The notes under the pieces are model-generated. The model worked only from the letters and a program-made list of their open reading frames with translations. It was not told the DNA's origin and ran no database searches. 64,000 nt of DNA. Source: an uncultured SAR92 cluster bacterium. Its GTDB lineage: Bacteria; Pseudomonadota; Gammaproteobacteria; Pseudomonadales; Porticoccaceae. The translations under genes and the position numbers were made by a program. Numbering within the stretch: the stretch's first letter is position 1; every line of letters begins with the position of its first letter. The stretch covers positions 1 to 64,000 of the forward strand of contig CACJVE010000003.1 in assembly GCA_902596775.1 (NCBI GenBank), read 5' to 3'. Positions 26,966-36,992 of the stretch are shown in pieces.

Positions 26966-28219
26966 ATTAATATATTAGCTTCAGTAACTGAGATTGCTCA
27001 AAAAGCAAAAAGAGCGTCAAAACAAGCTCGCAGTCTTACGACAAAGGCAAAAAATGAACTGCTTGCTTCGATAAGTAATGAGATCGATAAAAACAAGACA
27101 AAAATCATTACTGCCAACAGCATTGATATCGAAAACCTACCGATTAGCACTAAAGATAGTTTTAGGGATAGATTAATCTTAGATGAACCGAGAATCGAGA
27201 GTATGCTTACTAGCATCTCGGATATCATTGATCTTCCTGACCCAATTGGTCAAATTATTGATCTTGGGAAAAGACCAAATGGTCTCCATATTAAAAAAAT
27301 GAGAACTGCGCTTGGCGTCATAGGGATAATTTATGAATCGAGACCAAATGTTACTACTGACGCTTCAGCCCTTTGCCTGAAATCAGGAAACTCAGTAATT
27401 CTAAGAGGAGGAAGCGAATCCATAAACACGAATCTGGCCATAGGAGAAATTATTAGAAAATCATTAATCAATAATTCCGTGGATCCAAATTTGGTGCAAG
27501 TAATAGAAAATACATCGAGAGATCTTGTCTCTGAAATTGCCAGCGCCGATAAATATATTGATTTAATAATACCTCGTGGTAGTAAAGAGCTACTTAAATT
27601 TCTTCAGAAGCATGCGACGATTCCAATGATCAAACATCTTGACGGAGTCTGTCATGTCTTTGTAGACGATTCGGCAGATATTAAAAAATCTCTTGATATC
27701 TCGGTAAATTCAAAGACAAATCGTTTCGGCGTTTGTAATGCAATGGAGACTTTGCTTGTATCAGAGATGATCGCCGTTAATTTCTTACCAAAAGTCACAA
27801 AGATTCTTTCGGATAAAAAAGTCGAAATTAGAGGATGTGAGGTCAGCAGGAAAATTGTTCCGAATTTAAACATAGCCTCTGAGGCTGACTGGCAAGAGGA
27901 ATATTTGGCTCCAATACTTGCTGTGAAGGTTGTTACTGGAATTGATGATGCGATCACTCATATTAATAAATTTGGTTCTCATCACACAGATGCGATCGTC
28001 TCTGAAAATGAAGAGCATCAAAAGAGATTTTTAAGGGAAATTGAATCGAGTTCGGTTCTCGTAAATACTTCGACACGATTCGCTGATGGCTTTGAATACG
28101 GACTCGGAGCTGAGATTGGTATTTCCACTGATAAAATTCATGCAAGAGGCCCTGTTGGTCTCGAAGGATTAACATCACTAAAATGGGTTGTATCAGGAAA
28201 TGGACAGGTGAGACGCTAA
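26966..28219 (+). CDS. proA: Gamma-glutamyl phosphate reductase (non-canonical start)
   Basis: Second step of proline synthesis, reducing gamma-glutamyl phosphate with NADPH. Family motifs: IYESRPNVTTDA, CLKSGNSVILRGG, PRGSKEL, the catalytic Cys in FGVCNAMETLL, and GLGAEIGISTDK near the end. Homology to the ProA N-terminus (VTEIAQKAKRASKQAR) extends back to about 26981, but the frame holds no ATG, GTG or TTG between the stop at 26948 and ATG 27203, which would delete about 79 conserved residues. Candidate starts are ATT 26957, ATT 26966 or ATA 26972. ATT 26966 has GAG at 26954-26956 and gives 417 residues, the E. coli length. It heads the nadD-to-lipA gene run. Confidence 0.88.
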   Translation: MNILASVTEIAQKAKRASKQARSLTTKAKNELLASISNEIDKNKTKIITANSIDIENLPISTKDSFRDRLILDEPRIESMLTSISDIIDLPDPIGQIIDLGKRPNGLHIKKMRTALGVIGIIYESRPNVTTDASALCLKSGNSVILRGGSESINTNLAIGEIIRKSLINNSVDPNLVQVIENTSRDLVSEIASADKYIDLIIPRGSKELLKFLQKHATIPMIKHLDGVCHVFVDDSADIKKSLDISVNSKTNRFGVCNAMETLLVSEMIAVNFLPKVTKILSDKKVEIRGCEVSRKIVPNLNIASEADWQEEYLAPILAVKVVTGIDDAITHINKFGSHHTDAIVSENEEHQKRFLREIESSSVLVNTSTRFADGFEYGLGAEIGISTDKIHARGPVGLEGLTSLKWVVSGNGQVRR

Positions 28220-28220
28220 A

Positions 28221-28865
28221 ATGACAATTGCTTATTTTGGCGGTTGTTTCGATCCATTTCACAATGGTCATCTAAACATTGCTCAAGACCTAGTTGATCA
28301 TTTGGATATAAAAAATCTAAAAATATTACCAACAGGCCAACCTCCCCACAAGGAGAGATTTTCAATTTCGCATGAGCACAGGCTCAATATGATAAAAATT
28401 GGAATTGAGAAAGATTTGCATCGTATTTCCATAGAGGATTATGAAATACGAAGCATCGGTGCTTCATACAGTGCTAAAACATTCAAATATCTTAGAGAAA
28501 AATTTGGATCTGAGGTATCAATAATACTTTGCATAGGTGAAGACGCTTTTGAGTCAATAAACACGTGGTACAACTGGAGAGAACTTCTCAACTATTGTCA
28601 TTTAGCTGTAGTGTCTCGAAAAGATTTTAAGCCAAATCCAGATGAAGAGATCACTGATTGGCTGAAAGAAAAAAGATGTGAAAATATCATCAGTTTAAAA
28701 AAAAGAGCCTTTGGAAATATATATTTTTGCAGTCTTTCACAACTCAAAATAAGCTCTAGTGAGATTCGCAAGAATATAAAATTAGGTAAAAAAATTGATG
28801 GATTAGTGCCCTCAAAAATAAGACACTACATCAATGAGCACCATCTATATAGAGATATAAAATGA
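28221..28865 (+). CDS. nadD: Nicotinate-nucleotide adenylyltransferase
   Basis: A 214-residue nucleotidyltransferase converting nicotinate mononucleotide to deamido-NAD. The N-terminal GGCFDPFHNGH contains the ATP-binding HxGH, and SSSEIRKNI is the C-terminal adenylyl-binding motif. It begins immediately after proA and overlaps rsfS by four bases (ATGA), as in the conserved gammaproteobacterial cluster. Confidence 0.96.
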   Translation: MTIAYFGGCFDPFHNGHLNIAQDLVDHLDIKNLKILPTGQPPHKERFSISHEHRLNMIKIGIEKDLHRISIEDYEIRSIGASYSAKTFKYLREKFGSEVSIILCIGEDAFESINTWYNWRELLNYCHLAVVSRKDFKPNPDEEITDWLKEKRCENIISLKKRAFGNIYFCSLSQLKISSSEIRKNIKLGKKIDGLVPSKIRHYINEHHLYRDIK

Positions 28866-29197
28866 ACTCAAAAAATATAGAATTATCACTAGTTAATGAA
28901 CTTGATAACTCAAAAGCACATGATGTGGTCACCATCAATGTGTCAAAAATCACTAGCGAAATGATGTCAATGATAATCGCTACTGGGAACTCGACTCGAC
29001 ATGTGAGATCAGTCTCTATGGCAATAACAGAATTTGCTAAGAACCAAGACATAAAAGTCATAGGTATAGAGGGTCAGAATTCTGGCGAGTGGGTGCTTAT
29101 CGATCTTGGAGATACCGTTGTCCACGTTATGTTGTCCGAGACTCGAAAGCTTTATGATTTAGAAAAATTATGGTCTCAACCCAAGTCTGCATCATAA
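28862..29197 (+). CDS. rsfS: Ribosomal silencing factor RsfS
   Basis: A 111-residue RsfS/Iojap protein that binds uL14 and blocks subunit joining when nutrients are scarce. The family signatures ATGNSTRHVRS and GEWVLIDLGDTVVHVM are intact. Its position between nadD and rlmH is the standard one. Confidence 0.95.
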   Translation: MNSKNIELSLVNELDNSKAHDVVTINVSKITSEMMSMIIATGNSTRHVRSVSMAITEFAKNQDIKVIGIEGQNSGEWVLIDLGDTVVHVMLSETRKLYDLEKLWSQPKSAS

Positions 29198-29237
29198 AAA
29201 GCAATTATTCGAATTAGAACCTTCTGAAAAGTTCATC

Positions 29238-29708
29238 ATGAAAGTAACTATTATTGCAGTAGGAACAAAAATGGATCGCTGGATTGAGGATGGCTGCCAA
29301 AATTATATAAATCGACTACCGAAAAAATGGGAACTAAGAATTATTGAAATTGTCCAAAAGAATTATCAAAGCAATCAATCGAGCAAGCGTGCCATAGAAC
29401 TTGAATGTGAAACTATCGTGAAAAAAATCGATCGTAGTTCATATGTTGTTGCTCTTGATTCAAGGGGTGAGAGTCTAACCAGTAGGTTTTTATCAAAAAG
29501 AATTAGTCGTTGGCAAATGGAGGGATTGAATTTAACATTTGTTATAGGTGGTCCAGATGGCTTATCAAAAGAATTTTTAAACGAATGCGATTTTGTTTGG
29601 TCAATGTCTGATCTAACTTTTCCGCATCCTTTGGTTAGAGTTATTCTTCTTGAGCAGCTTTATCGAGCCTGGACAATAACAACTAATCATCCATATCACA
29701 GATCATAG
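29238..29708 (+). CDS. rlmH: 23S rRNA pseudouridine-1915 N3-methyltransferase RlmH
   Basis: A 156-residue SPOUT methyltransferase that modifies pseudouridine 1915 in 23S rRNA. The knot region FVIGGPDGLS and the C-terminal FPHPLVRVILLEQLYRAW with YHR are conserved. Length is one residue from E. coli. It lies between rsfS and mrdA. Confidence 0.96.
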   Translation: MKVTIIAVGTKMDRWIEDGCQNYINRLPKKWELRIIEIVQKNYQSNQSSKRAIELECETIVKKIDRSSYVVALDSRGESLTSRFLSKRISRWQMEGLNLTFVIGGPDGLSKEFLNECDFVWSMSDLTFPHPLVRVILLEQLYRAWTITTNHPYHRS

Positions 29709-29725
29709 AATTCAGAAATTTACAG

Positions 29726-31552
29726 ATGCAATCAAACTTTTCAGACCCAGAAATAGAAAGAAAAATTTATTTAAAAAGAATCACTCTCTCGATTATATTT
29801 ATTGCACTTTTAACTTTGATTTTAGTGGCTAGATATTTTGATTTGCAAATAACAAATCATGAAGACTTCGTGACTAACTCTGAGAAAAACCGAGTTCATG
29901 TTCGACCGCTTGCACCAGCTCGGGGCATAATTTACGACAGGAATGGAGAAATTCTCGCTCATAACATACCGATAACAAATCTTTCTATAGTCCGCGAACA
30001 TACGGATGACCTAAATGCTTTAATAAATAAACTAAGATCTCTCATTGAGATAAGTGACAATGAAATAGATGTTTTCTTGGATCGGTTAAAACGACGAAAA
30101 CCTTATGAGCCGACACCACTGAAGTATGATTTAACTGAAAAGATGCAAGCAATTCTCGCCGTGAATGAGTTCGATCTGGATGGCATTGAGATAAGTGCTA
30201 AGTTAAAACGTGAGTATCCGGAAAAAGAGCTATTTGCTCATGTGCTTGGATATGTGGGTCGGATAAATGAATCTGAACTTGAAAATATTGATACTCCAAG
30301 TTACCGAGGAACGGATTCAATCGGTAAGACAGGCCTTGAAAAGTTTTATGAATCAAAACTTTTGGGTCAGGTGGGTAGTCAAAATGTTGAAACCAATGCG
30401 CGTGGTAGAGTCATGAGAACCTTGGGCGAAAATCAGCCCACCGCTGGAAATGATCTGATGCTCACCCTGGATAAAGAGATTCAATTAACGGCATTTAATG
30501 AGTTCCAAGGGCGGAAGGGTGCGTTGGTCGCACTTGATGTAAAATCAGGCGAAATACTAGCCTTGATGAGTTCGCCAAGCTATGACCCGAATCTTTTCAT
30601 ATCAGGAATTACTCAAGAAAAATATTCTGCACTTCTAAAATCAGATGACAAACCACTCTTCAATCGAGCGGTGGCCGGACAATATCCTCCAGGATCAACT
30701 ATAAAGCCACTTTTTGGCTTAATAGCTCTCCATACCCAACACATCTTTCCAAATACTGTCATAAAAGATCCAGGATATTTTCTCATGGAGGGGATTGACA
30801 GACCGTGGAGAGAACCTAAAAAAGGAGGACATGGATCATCTGTTGATTTGAATCAAGCAATCACAGAATCATGCGATGTATTTTTTTATGAAATCGGAGC
30901 GAGAGTTGGAATAGATGCATTGTCCTCTATGAGTCAGAAATTTGGCCTAGGGGGAAAAACCGGATTAGATCTTCCTGGAGAGACAAACGGCATAATGCCC
31001 TCAAGACAATGGAAAATAGAGAAACGTGGATCTGCATGGTTTGATGGGGATACCATAAACATGAGTATTGGACAGGGATTTATGCTTGTTACTCCAATCC
31101 AGCTTGCATTGATGACTGGAATCATTGCAAATAAAGGAAGATTCATGTCTCCACAACTTATTAAAGCTGTCAATTCGATTCCAATTAAAAGCCAATTACT
31201 TAATACACCATTTGAAATTCAAGATGAGCATTGGAAATATATTCACAATGCGATGGCGAATGTTGTTCATTCCTCAACAGGCACCGCAAAACTGATAAAC
31301 AAGGATTTAAATTATAAAATCGCTGGAAAGACTGGAACAGCTCAAGTTATAAGTATTAGTGCAGAGGAAGATTACGATAAGTCTAAAATTGATCCAAGTC
31401 AGTGGGATCACGCTCTATTCATTGCCTTTGCTCCATTAGATGATCCCGAAATTGCCGTAGCGCTCATTGTAGAAAATGGTGAGTTTGGAAGTGTTACTGC
31501 GGCTCCAATAGCAAAGAGCGTGTTAGATGCTTATATGAAGAATAGAATATAA
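29726..31552 (+). CDS. mrdA: Penicillin-binding protein 2 (elongasome transpeptidase)
   Basis: A 608-residue class B PBP. A short cytoplasmic tail and one membrane helix (about 15-38) are followed by the dimerisation/pedestal domain with RGIIYDRNGEILA, then the transpeptidase domain. Active-site motifs are Ser in GSTIKP (about 335), SCD and KTGTA. It cross-links lateral wall peptidoglycan with RodA, encoded next. Confidence 0.97.
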   Translation: MQSNFSDPEIERKIYLKRITLSIIFIALLTLILVARYFDLQITNHEDFVTNSEKNRVHVRPLAPARGIIYDRNGEILAHNIPITNLSIVREHTDDLNALINKLRSLIEISDNEIDVFLDRLKRRKPYEPTPLKYDLTEKMQAILAVNEFDLDGIEISAKLKREYPEKELFAHVLGYVGRINESELENIDTPSYRGTDSIGKTGLEKFYESKLLGQVGSQNVETNARGRVMRTLGENQPTAGNDLMLTLDKEIQLTAFNEFQGRKGALVALDVKSGEILALMSSPSYDPNLFISGITQEKYSALLKSDDKPLFNRAVAGQYPPGSTIKPLFGLIALHTQHIFPNTVIKDPGYFLMEGIDRPWREPKKGGHGSSVDLNQAITESCDVFFYEIGARVGIDALSSMSQKFGLGGKTGLDLPGETNGIMPSRQWKIEKRGSAWFDGDTINMSIGQGFMLVTPIQLALMTGIIANKGRFMSPQLIKAVNSIPIKSQLLNTPFEIQDEHWKYIHNAMANVVHSSTGTAKLINKDLNYKIAGKTGTAQVISISAEEDYDKSKIDPSQWDHALFIAFAPLDDPEIAVALIVENGEFGSVTAAPIAKSVLDAYMKNRI

Positions 31553-31588
31553 GGGTATACAAGAACCTCTAAAATGTGGCTTTAACTT

Positions 31589-32722
31589 ATGCAAAACTCT
31601 GATTTTGTCAGAATATTAAAAACAATCGAAAGAACAAATAAAGGTAAATACCCTTTTAAAGTAGATTTCTTGCTAATAATCGCGCTTATTGTGCTTTTAG
31701 CCATCAGCATGCTGGCTCTTTTCAGCGCTACTGGTGAGAATATTGATTATATAAATCGTCACCTTGCCTTCATAGGTGCCGGTTTTTTTCTTATGTTACT
31801 CATATCTCAAATATCTGCTAGGACTATAGAACTATGGGCTTTTTATATTTTCGGCTTAACCACTATTTTGTTAATACTTGTGATAATCATTGGAATTGAT
31901 GTTAAAGGCGCCCAAAGGTGGCTTGACCTCATTATTTTTAGATTACAGCCATCGGAATTATTAAAAGTGAGTTTGCCCTTAGCTTTGGCTGCGTACCTAG
32001 GCAGAAGAGCGACTCCTCCGATTGCAAAGCATGTTTTCTGGTCAATCAGTCTAATTTCTGTTCCTTCATTTCTGATCATTTTTCAACCTGATCTTGGAAC
32101 AGGTATTTTAGTTTTTGCGACAGGAGTTACGACACTATTTTTGGCTGGATTAAGAAGACGGTATATTGCTGGAAGTCTCTTTATTTTTCTGCTGACAATT
32201 CCATTAATGTGGATATTCATGCTACGTGATTACCAAAAGCAGCGAATTTTAACGCTTTTATCACCTGAAGATGATATTTTAGGCTCTGGGTGGAATATAA
32301 TTCAATCAAAAACAGCCATTGGTTCAGGTGGCCTTTATGGTAAGGGCTGGCTTAATGGGACACAATCTCAGTTAGATTTTTTGCCCGAGAGTCATACTGA
32401 CTTCATCATCGCTGTCTTAGCGGAGGAATTTGGCTTAATTGGTGTGGTATTCACACTCGCTGCTTATGCAATTTTACTTTCAAGATGTTTCTTCATAAGC
32501 GCTCATGCCAAATCTCAATTTGGACGTTTATTTGCGGGGAGCTTTGCCGTAATGATTTTTGCTCACATCTTTGTCAATTTGGGTATGGTTTCCGGTATAC
32601 TGCCGATAGTAGGTGCACCTCTTCCGTTAATTAGTTTTGGTGGTAACTCTGCTTTAACTCTATTTATGGGTTTTGGTATATTAACAAGCATAAGCCACGA
32701 ACCACGAAGGATCAGATCTTGA
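31589..32722 (+). CDS. mrdB: RodA peptidoglycan glycosyltransferase
   Basis: A 377-residue SEDS protein with about ten membrane helices; polymerises lipid II in cell elongation with PBP2. Signatures: GAQRWLDL, FQPDLGTGILVF, LPESHTDFI and PLPLISFGGNS near the C-terminus. Its TGA stop overlaps the TTG start of mltB (TTGA). Confidence 0.97.
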   Translation: MQNSDFVRILKTIERTNKGKYPFKVDFLLIIALIVLLAISMLALFSATGENIDYINRHLAFIGAGFFLMLLISQISARTIELWAFYIFGLTTILLILVIIIGIDVKGAQRWLDLIIFRLQPSELLKVSLPLALAAYLGRRATPPIAKHVFWSISLISVPSFLIIFQPDLGTGILVFATGVTTLFLAGLRRRYIAGSLFIFLLTIPLMWIFMLRDYQKQRILTLLSPEDDILGSGWNIIQSKTAIGSGGLYGKGWLNGTQSQLDFLPESHTDFIIAVLAEEFGLIGVVFTLAAYAILLSRCFFISAHAKSQFGRLFAGSFAVMIFAHIFVNLGMVSGILPIVGAPLPLISFGGNSALTLFMGFGILTSISHEPRRIRS

Positions 32723-33744
32723 CTCCACGAGCTTCTTTTTTTTTCAGCATCATACTTCTATTCTTTCAAATAGAAATATGCGTCGCTGACTACTCGAAAA
32801 ATAAAGATGCCGAAAAATTTACAGAGATAATGGTCTCAAAATACAAATTTAAGAAAGAGGAAATTGTCAAATCACTCAAAAGCGCCACAAAACAGGACGC
32901 AATTATTAGGGCAATGAGCAAACCAGCCGAAAAGGTTAAACCTTGGCATTCTTATAGAAATATTTTTATTACAGAGTCACGAATTGAAAATGGTGTTGCG
33001 TTTTGGAAAGAAAATATAAATGTGCTTGAAACTGCTTATGAAGAATTTGGAATTAACCCTGAAATTATCGTCAGTATCATTGGCATAGAGACTAACTATG
33101 GTAAAAATATGGGGAGCTTCCGAGTAATTGATGCGCTATCCACCTTAGCCTTCGACTACTATACGAAATATGAGAGTAGAGAATCCCGACGGCTATTTTT
33201 TACACATCAACTTGAAAATCTTTTCCTACTCGCGCGAGAGCAAAAAATTGATCCTCTGTCACTAAAAGGTTCATATGCTGGAGCAATGGGTTTCGGGCAA
33301 TTTATGCCAGATAGCTATCGTAACTATGCCGTAGACTTTGATAATGATTCTATTGCTGACATCTGGGAAAATCCTACAGATGCAATAGGAAGCGTATCTA
33401 ATTACCTAATGCGTCATGGATGGGAAAAAGACGAAATAATTATAGCTAAGGCAAAACTGACGGAAAAACGGGCACACGAAATCACATATAACAAAATTTC
33501 ACGTCCAAAAAAATCAATCGAAAACTTTATTGAGTTAGGTCTTGAACCATTGGATCTGGATGCAAAACCAGGACTAAAAGCTTTGCCTTTAAAGCTAGAA
33601 AACGAAGCTAAAGAAGAATATTGGTTCGGATTTCAAAATTTTCATGTTATCGGGAGATATAATCCACGAGTGAAATATGCGATGGCTGTCACCCAGCTTA
33701 GCCACTTAGTAAAAGAAAGCTTTTGCAAGGTGCATCTGTGTTAA
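32719..33744 (+). CDS. mltB: Lytic murein transglycosylase B
   Basis: A 341-residue exported MltB-type enzyme that cleaves peptidoglycan to 1,6-anhydro products. Signal peptide 1-23. The catalytic Glu lies in IIGIETNYGKNMG; SYAGAMGFGQFMPDSYRNYA and DFDNDSIADIWENP follow. No lipobox is visible, so it is probably soluble in the periplasm, unlike lipidated MltB. The TTG start is coupled to rodA. The rlpA gene that often follows is absent. Confidence 0.93.
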   Translation: MTPRASFFFSIILLFFQIEICVADYSKNKDAEKFTEIMVSKYKFKKEEIVKSLKSATKQDAIIRAMSKPAEKVKPWHSYRNIFITESRIENGVAFWKENINVLETAYEEFGINPEIIVSIIGIETNYGKNMGSFRVIDALSTLAFDYYTKYESRESRRLFFTHQLENLFLLAREQKIDPLSLKGSYAGAMGFGQFMPDSYRNYAVDFDNDSIADIWENPTDAIGSVSNYLMRHGWEKDEIIIAKAKLTEKRAHEITYNKISRPKKSIENFIELGLEPLDLDAKPGLKALPLKLENEAKEEYWFGFQNFHVIGRYNPRVKYAMAVTQLSHLVKESFCKVHLC

Positions 33745-33837
33745 ACAACCAAATATAAACTACCTTTTGAGTAGCTAATTATATTAATTGATCTTAAAAT
33801 AAAAACATAGAATCTCTGAATTCTTCGCGGCACGTTT

Positions 33838-35004
33838 ATGAAAACTAATTTTTTTGTTACATTTTCAATCGGTCTTCTGATCTCCTTATCAGTCAATTCA
33901 AAACAAATTATTCCCGCTGAACCATCTATTAATGCCAAATCTTGGATTTTGGTAGATTCTTCGACAGGCAAGGTAATACTGGAAAATAATGCTGACCTGC
34001 GTTTACCACCAGCAAGTCTTGCAAAAATGATGACGACTTATATCACCTCTAATGAGATTAAAGCTGGAAGAATGAAACCAGAAGATCTTGTAACAATTAG
34101 TGATAATGCTTGGCGAAAGGGAGGTGCAAAAACTGGTGGATCTACAATGTTTCTCGATCCCAGAAGCAAAGTACCCGTAATAGATCTCATGAGAGGTGTA
34201 ATTATTCAATCTGGCAATGATGCCTCAATCGCACTTGCTGAGCACATTTCAGGTGGTGAGATAGCATTTGCGGATCTCATGAATCAACAGGCTGAGTTAT
34301 TGCAGATGACCAATAGTGAATTTAAAAATTCATCCGGGTTGCCTGAAGAAGGGATGTATTCTTCCGCCAGAGACTTATCAAAAATAGCAAATGCCATAAT
34401 CAAAGATCATCCCATGTCATATAAAATATATTCGGAAAAATATTTTAAGCACAATAATATCAATCAGCCCAATCGAAACCGGTTACTTTGGAGAGATAAG
34501 AGTGTTGATGGGTTAAAAACGGGTAGGACAGATGAAGCTGGTTTTTGTTTAGTTGCATCTGCAGAAAGAGAAGATATGCGTCTGATTTCTGTTGTACTTG
34601 GGGCCTCAAATGATGAAACAAGATCCAGAGAATCGCAAAGATTACTATCCTATGGTTTTCGCTACTTTAATACTCAAACATTGTTCAAGTCCAAAGAGAT
34701 TATAAAGTCTGACGTAAAAATATGGTTTGGAACGGAAAAATTTCTAAATTTGACTATTGACGAAGATGCAGTTCTCACTTTCCCCCGGGGTGCAGAGGAC
34801 GACTTAAAAGCCGAATTCACTATTGATGAAGTGATAAAGGCACCCGTTAAAGTTGGTGATCCACTTGGTTTGCTTAAAATAAGCTTGGAGAATGAATTAC
34901 TACTTGAAATCCCTCTCGTATCTTCACAAAACATTACCAAAGGAAACTTTATATCCAGGATAATTGATTGGCTAGTGTTATTTTTTACTAATCTTCTCTC
35001 TTAG
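33838..35004 (+). CDS. dacA: D-alanyl-D-alanine carboxypeptidase (PBP5/6 type)
   Basis: A 388-residue penicillin-binding protein trimming terminal D-Ala from stem peptides. Signal peptide 1-21; active-site Ser in PASLAKMM, SGND triad motif and KTGRTDEAG. The C-terminal beta-domain ends in an amphipathic/hydrophobic anchor (IIDWLVLFFTNLLS) that holds it to the inner membrane. Followed by ybeD. Confidence 0.96.
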   Translation: MKTNFFVTFSIGLLISLSVNSKQIIPAEPSINAKSWILVDSSTGKVILENNADLRLPPASLAKMMTTYITSNEIKAGRMKPEDLVTISDNAWRKGGAKTGGSTMFLDPRSKVPVIDLMRGVIIQSGNDASIALAEHISGGEIAFADLMNQQAELLQMTNSEFKNSSGLPEEGMYSSARDLSKIANAIIKDHPMSYKIYSEKYFKHNNINQPNRNRLLWRDKSVDGLKTGRTDEAGFCLVASAEREDMRLISVVLGASNDETRSRESQRLLSYGFRYFNTQTLFKSKEIIKSDVKIWFGTEKFLNLTIDEDAVLTFPRGAEDDLKAEFTIDEVIKAPVKVGDPLGLLKISLENELLLEIPLVSSQNITKGNFISRIIDWLVLFFTNLLS

Positions 35005-35015
35005 GATAAGGCCTA

Positions 35016-35285
35016 ATGTGTGCTCAAGAGAAACAAATAATAAAATTTCCTTGTGATTACCCTATTAAAGTTATTGGTGACGCAACACCAGAATTTTCTG
35101 AACACGTTGAATCTGTAATGAATAGGCAAGTTGGTGTCAGAAAATATAGAAAACTCTCCGAAAAACTTAGTAAGAATAATACTTGGATCGCCTCGACTTT
35201 TATAATAAAGGCGACTAGCGAAGAACAAGTGATGACATTATCTAACTGTTTAAAGGATGATAAATGCGTAAAAATGGTGATTTAA
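35016..35285 (+). CDS. ybeD: YbeD/DUF493 family protein
   Basis: An 89-residue small cytosolic protein of the DUF493 (YbeD) family with the FPCDYPIKVIG start and an alpha-beta ACT-like fold pattern. Conserved between dacA and lipB in gammaproteobacteria. Role unclear; a regulatory ligand-binding function has been suggested from its fold. Confidence 0.92.
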   Translation: MCAQEKQIIKFPCDYPIKVIGDATPEFSEHVESVMNRQVGVRKYRKLSEKLSKNNTWIASTFIIKATSEEQVMTLSNCLKDDKCVKMVI

Positions 35286-35292
35286 ACATCCG

Positions 35293-35973
35293 ATGAGTAA
35301 GACGCTGGTTATCAGAGAAATTGGTCGTCAATCTTATGAGAAAATTCTGAGCCAGATGAAACATTTCACAAATGTTCGGTCAGAAAGTACTGCTGACGAA
35401 ATATGGATTCTGGAGCATCATCCTGTTTTTACTCAAGGCCAAGCTGGTAATAGCGACTATATTTTAGCCTCAGGTGATATTCCCGTTGTACAGAGTGATC
35501 GCGGAGGCCATGTCACCTTTCATGGTCATGGACAAATAACTGCGTATACCCTAATTGATTTAAAACGTGCTAATTCAAAAATCTTTGGACTAATCGATAT
35601 CATAGAGAATTCCGTAATTGAGACCATGGCACTATGGACCGTTGAAGGACACACTAAAAAAGCTTCCCGTGGAGTGTTTTGCGAATCTGGAAAGAAAATA
35701 GCTTCAATTGGTCTGAGAGTTCGAAAGGGCTATACTTATCATGGCGTGAATTTCAATATTGATATGGATATGTCTCCTTGGTCCAGAATCAATGCTTGTG
35801 GTCTTGGCTTAGAAATGACTCAACTAAAGAGTGAAACTTACATTGATGTTCAATTTAGCGAGGTCCAGACTAGTTTTAGAGAGATACTCACGAAGAATTT
35901 AGGTTATAACAATCATACGGATAAAATCGCCCTCACGGAGATCGAACATAAAGACGATGACAGTTTTAGATAA
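35293..35973 (+). CDS. lipB: Octanoyl-ACP:protein N-octanoyltransferase
   Basis: A 226-residue enzyme transferring octanoate from ACP to lipoyl domains. Motifs: [41 protein letters not shown] with the catalytic Lys, and INACGLG with the catalytic Cys. It overlaps lipA by 17 bases. Confidence 0.96.
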   Translation: MSKTLVIREIGRQSYEKILSQMKHFTNVRSESTADEIWILEHHPVFTQGQAGNSDYILASGDIPVVQSDRGGHVTFHGHGQITAYTLIDLKRANSKIFGLIDIIENSVIETMALWTVEGHTKKASRGVFCESGKKIASIGLRVRKGYTYHGVNFNIDMDMSPWSRINACGLGLEMTQLKSETYIDVQFSEVQTSFREILTKNLGYNNHTDKIALTEIEHKDDDSFR

Positions 35974-36949
35974 AAAATCTGGGGATATGGAGCCTCCAAA
36001 AAGAACGAGCAGACTAGTTCGAGGAGAAAAACTGCGTGATTCAAAAAAAGTGGAGCGCATACCGATAAAAGTCATAAACCTTGATGATAGTCCTAAAAAA
36101 CCAGACTGGCTTCGAATAAGACTTTCTAACTCTGACAAAGTTTCTGAGGTCAAAAAAATTTTGAGGTCTCATAAAATGTCGACCGTATGTGAGGAAGGTG
36201 CCTGCCCAAATTTAAATGAATGTTTCTCAAATGGAACTGCAACATTTATGATCATGGGCGACATCTGCACACGGCGGTGTCCTTTTTGTGACGTAGGACA
36301 TGGAAAGCCAAATGCTCTTGATCCTGATGAACCGAAAAACCTAGCTTTAGCAATATCCAAAATGAAGCTCAAATATGCAGTAATCACCTCCGTTGACAGA
36401 GATGACTTGCGAGATGGGGGAGCAAATCATTTCGTTGAATGCATTGATGCAATTCGAACCACTTCACCACACATAAAAGTAGAAATATTAGTCCCCGATT
36501 TTAGAGGTAGAATGTCGATCGCTATTGAAAAATTTTCGAAATCGCCTCCCGATGTTTTTAATCACAATTTAGAAACAATCTCTCGCCTTTATCGAGAGGC
36601 AAGGCCGGGAGCGAACTATCTTTGGTCTCTTAAACTTCTTAAAGAATTCAAAATAAATAATCCATTAATTCCTACAAAATCGGGGCTTATGGTTGGTCTA
36701 GGCGAAAAGAAAGATGAAATTTTTGAGACGATGCGAGATCTCAGGGATCATGGCGTTGAGATGATCACTATTGGACAATACTTGCAACCCTCAAAGAGTC
36801 ATCTTGCGGTTCAAAGATACGTTCATCCAAACGAATTTCTAGAGTACAGTAAATACGCAAAGAAAATTGGCTTTAAAAGTGATGCATGTGGACCATTGGT
36901 TAGATCAAGCTATCATGCGGAAAAGCAAATATTTGAGACAGCGGTTTAA
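35957..36949 (+). CDS. lipA: Lipoyl synthase
   Basis: A 330-residue radical SAM enzyme inserting two sulfurs into octanoyl-lysine. Auxiliary cluster cysteines lie in [13 protein letters not shown] and the SAM cluster in [19 protein letters not shown] provides the C-terminal Arg-Ser-Ser motif. Last gene of the proA-lipA run. Confidence 0.97.
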   Translation: MTVLDKKSGDMEPPKRTSRLVRGEKLRDSKKVERIPIKVINLDDSPKKPDWLRIRLSNSDKVSEVKKILRSHKMSTVCEEGACPNLNECFSNGTATFMIMGDICTRRCPFCDVGHGKPNALDPDEPKNLALAISKMKLKYAVITSVDRDDLRDGGANHFVECIDAIRTTSPHIKVEILVPDFRGRMSIAIEKFSKSPPDVFNHNLETISRLYREARPGANYLWSLKLLKEFKINNPLIPTKSGLMVGLGEKKDEIFETMRDLRDHGVEMITIGQYLQPSKSHLAVQRYVHPNEFLEYSKYAKKIGFKSDACGPLVRSSYHAEKQIFETAV

Positions 36950-36992
36950 GTAGCACGTTAAAATCAAAACGTTGATTAGAGCAAATTATTTT

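Noticed and set aside
26942..27202. Frameshift pseudogene explanation for proA
   Set aside because: The frame is continuous through the entire conserved N-terminus; only the start codon is unusual, so a non-canonical start or a local sequence error is more economical than a broken gene.
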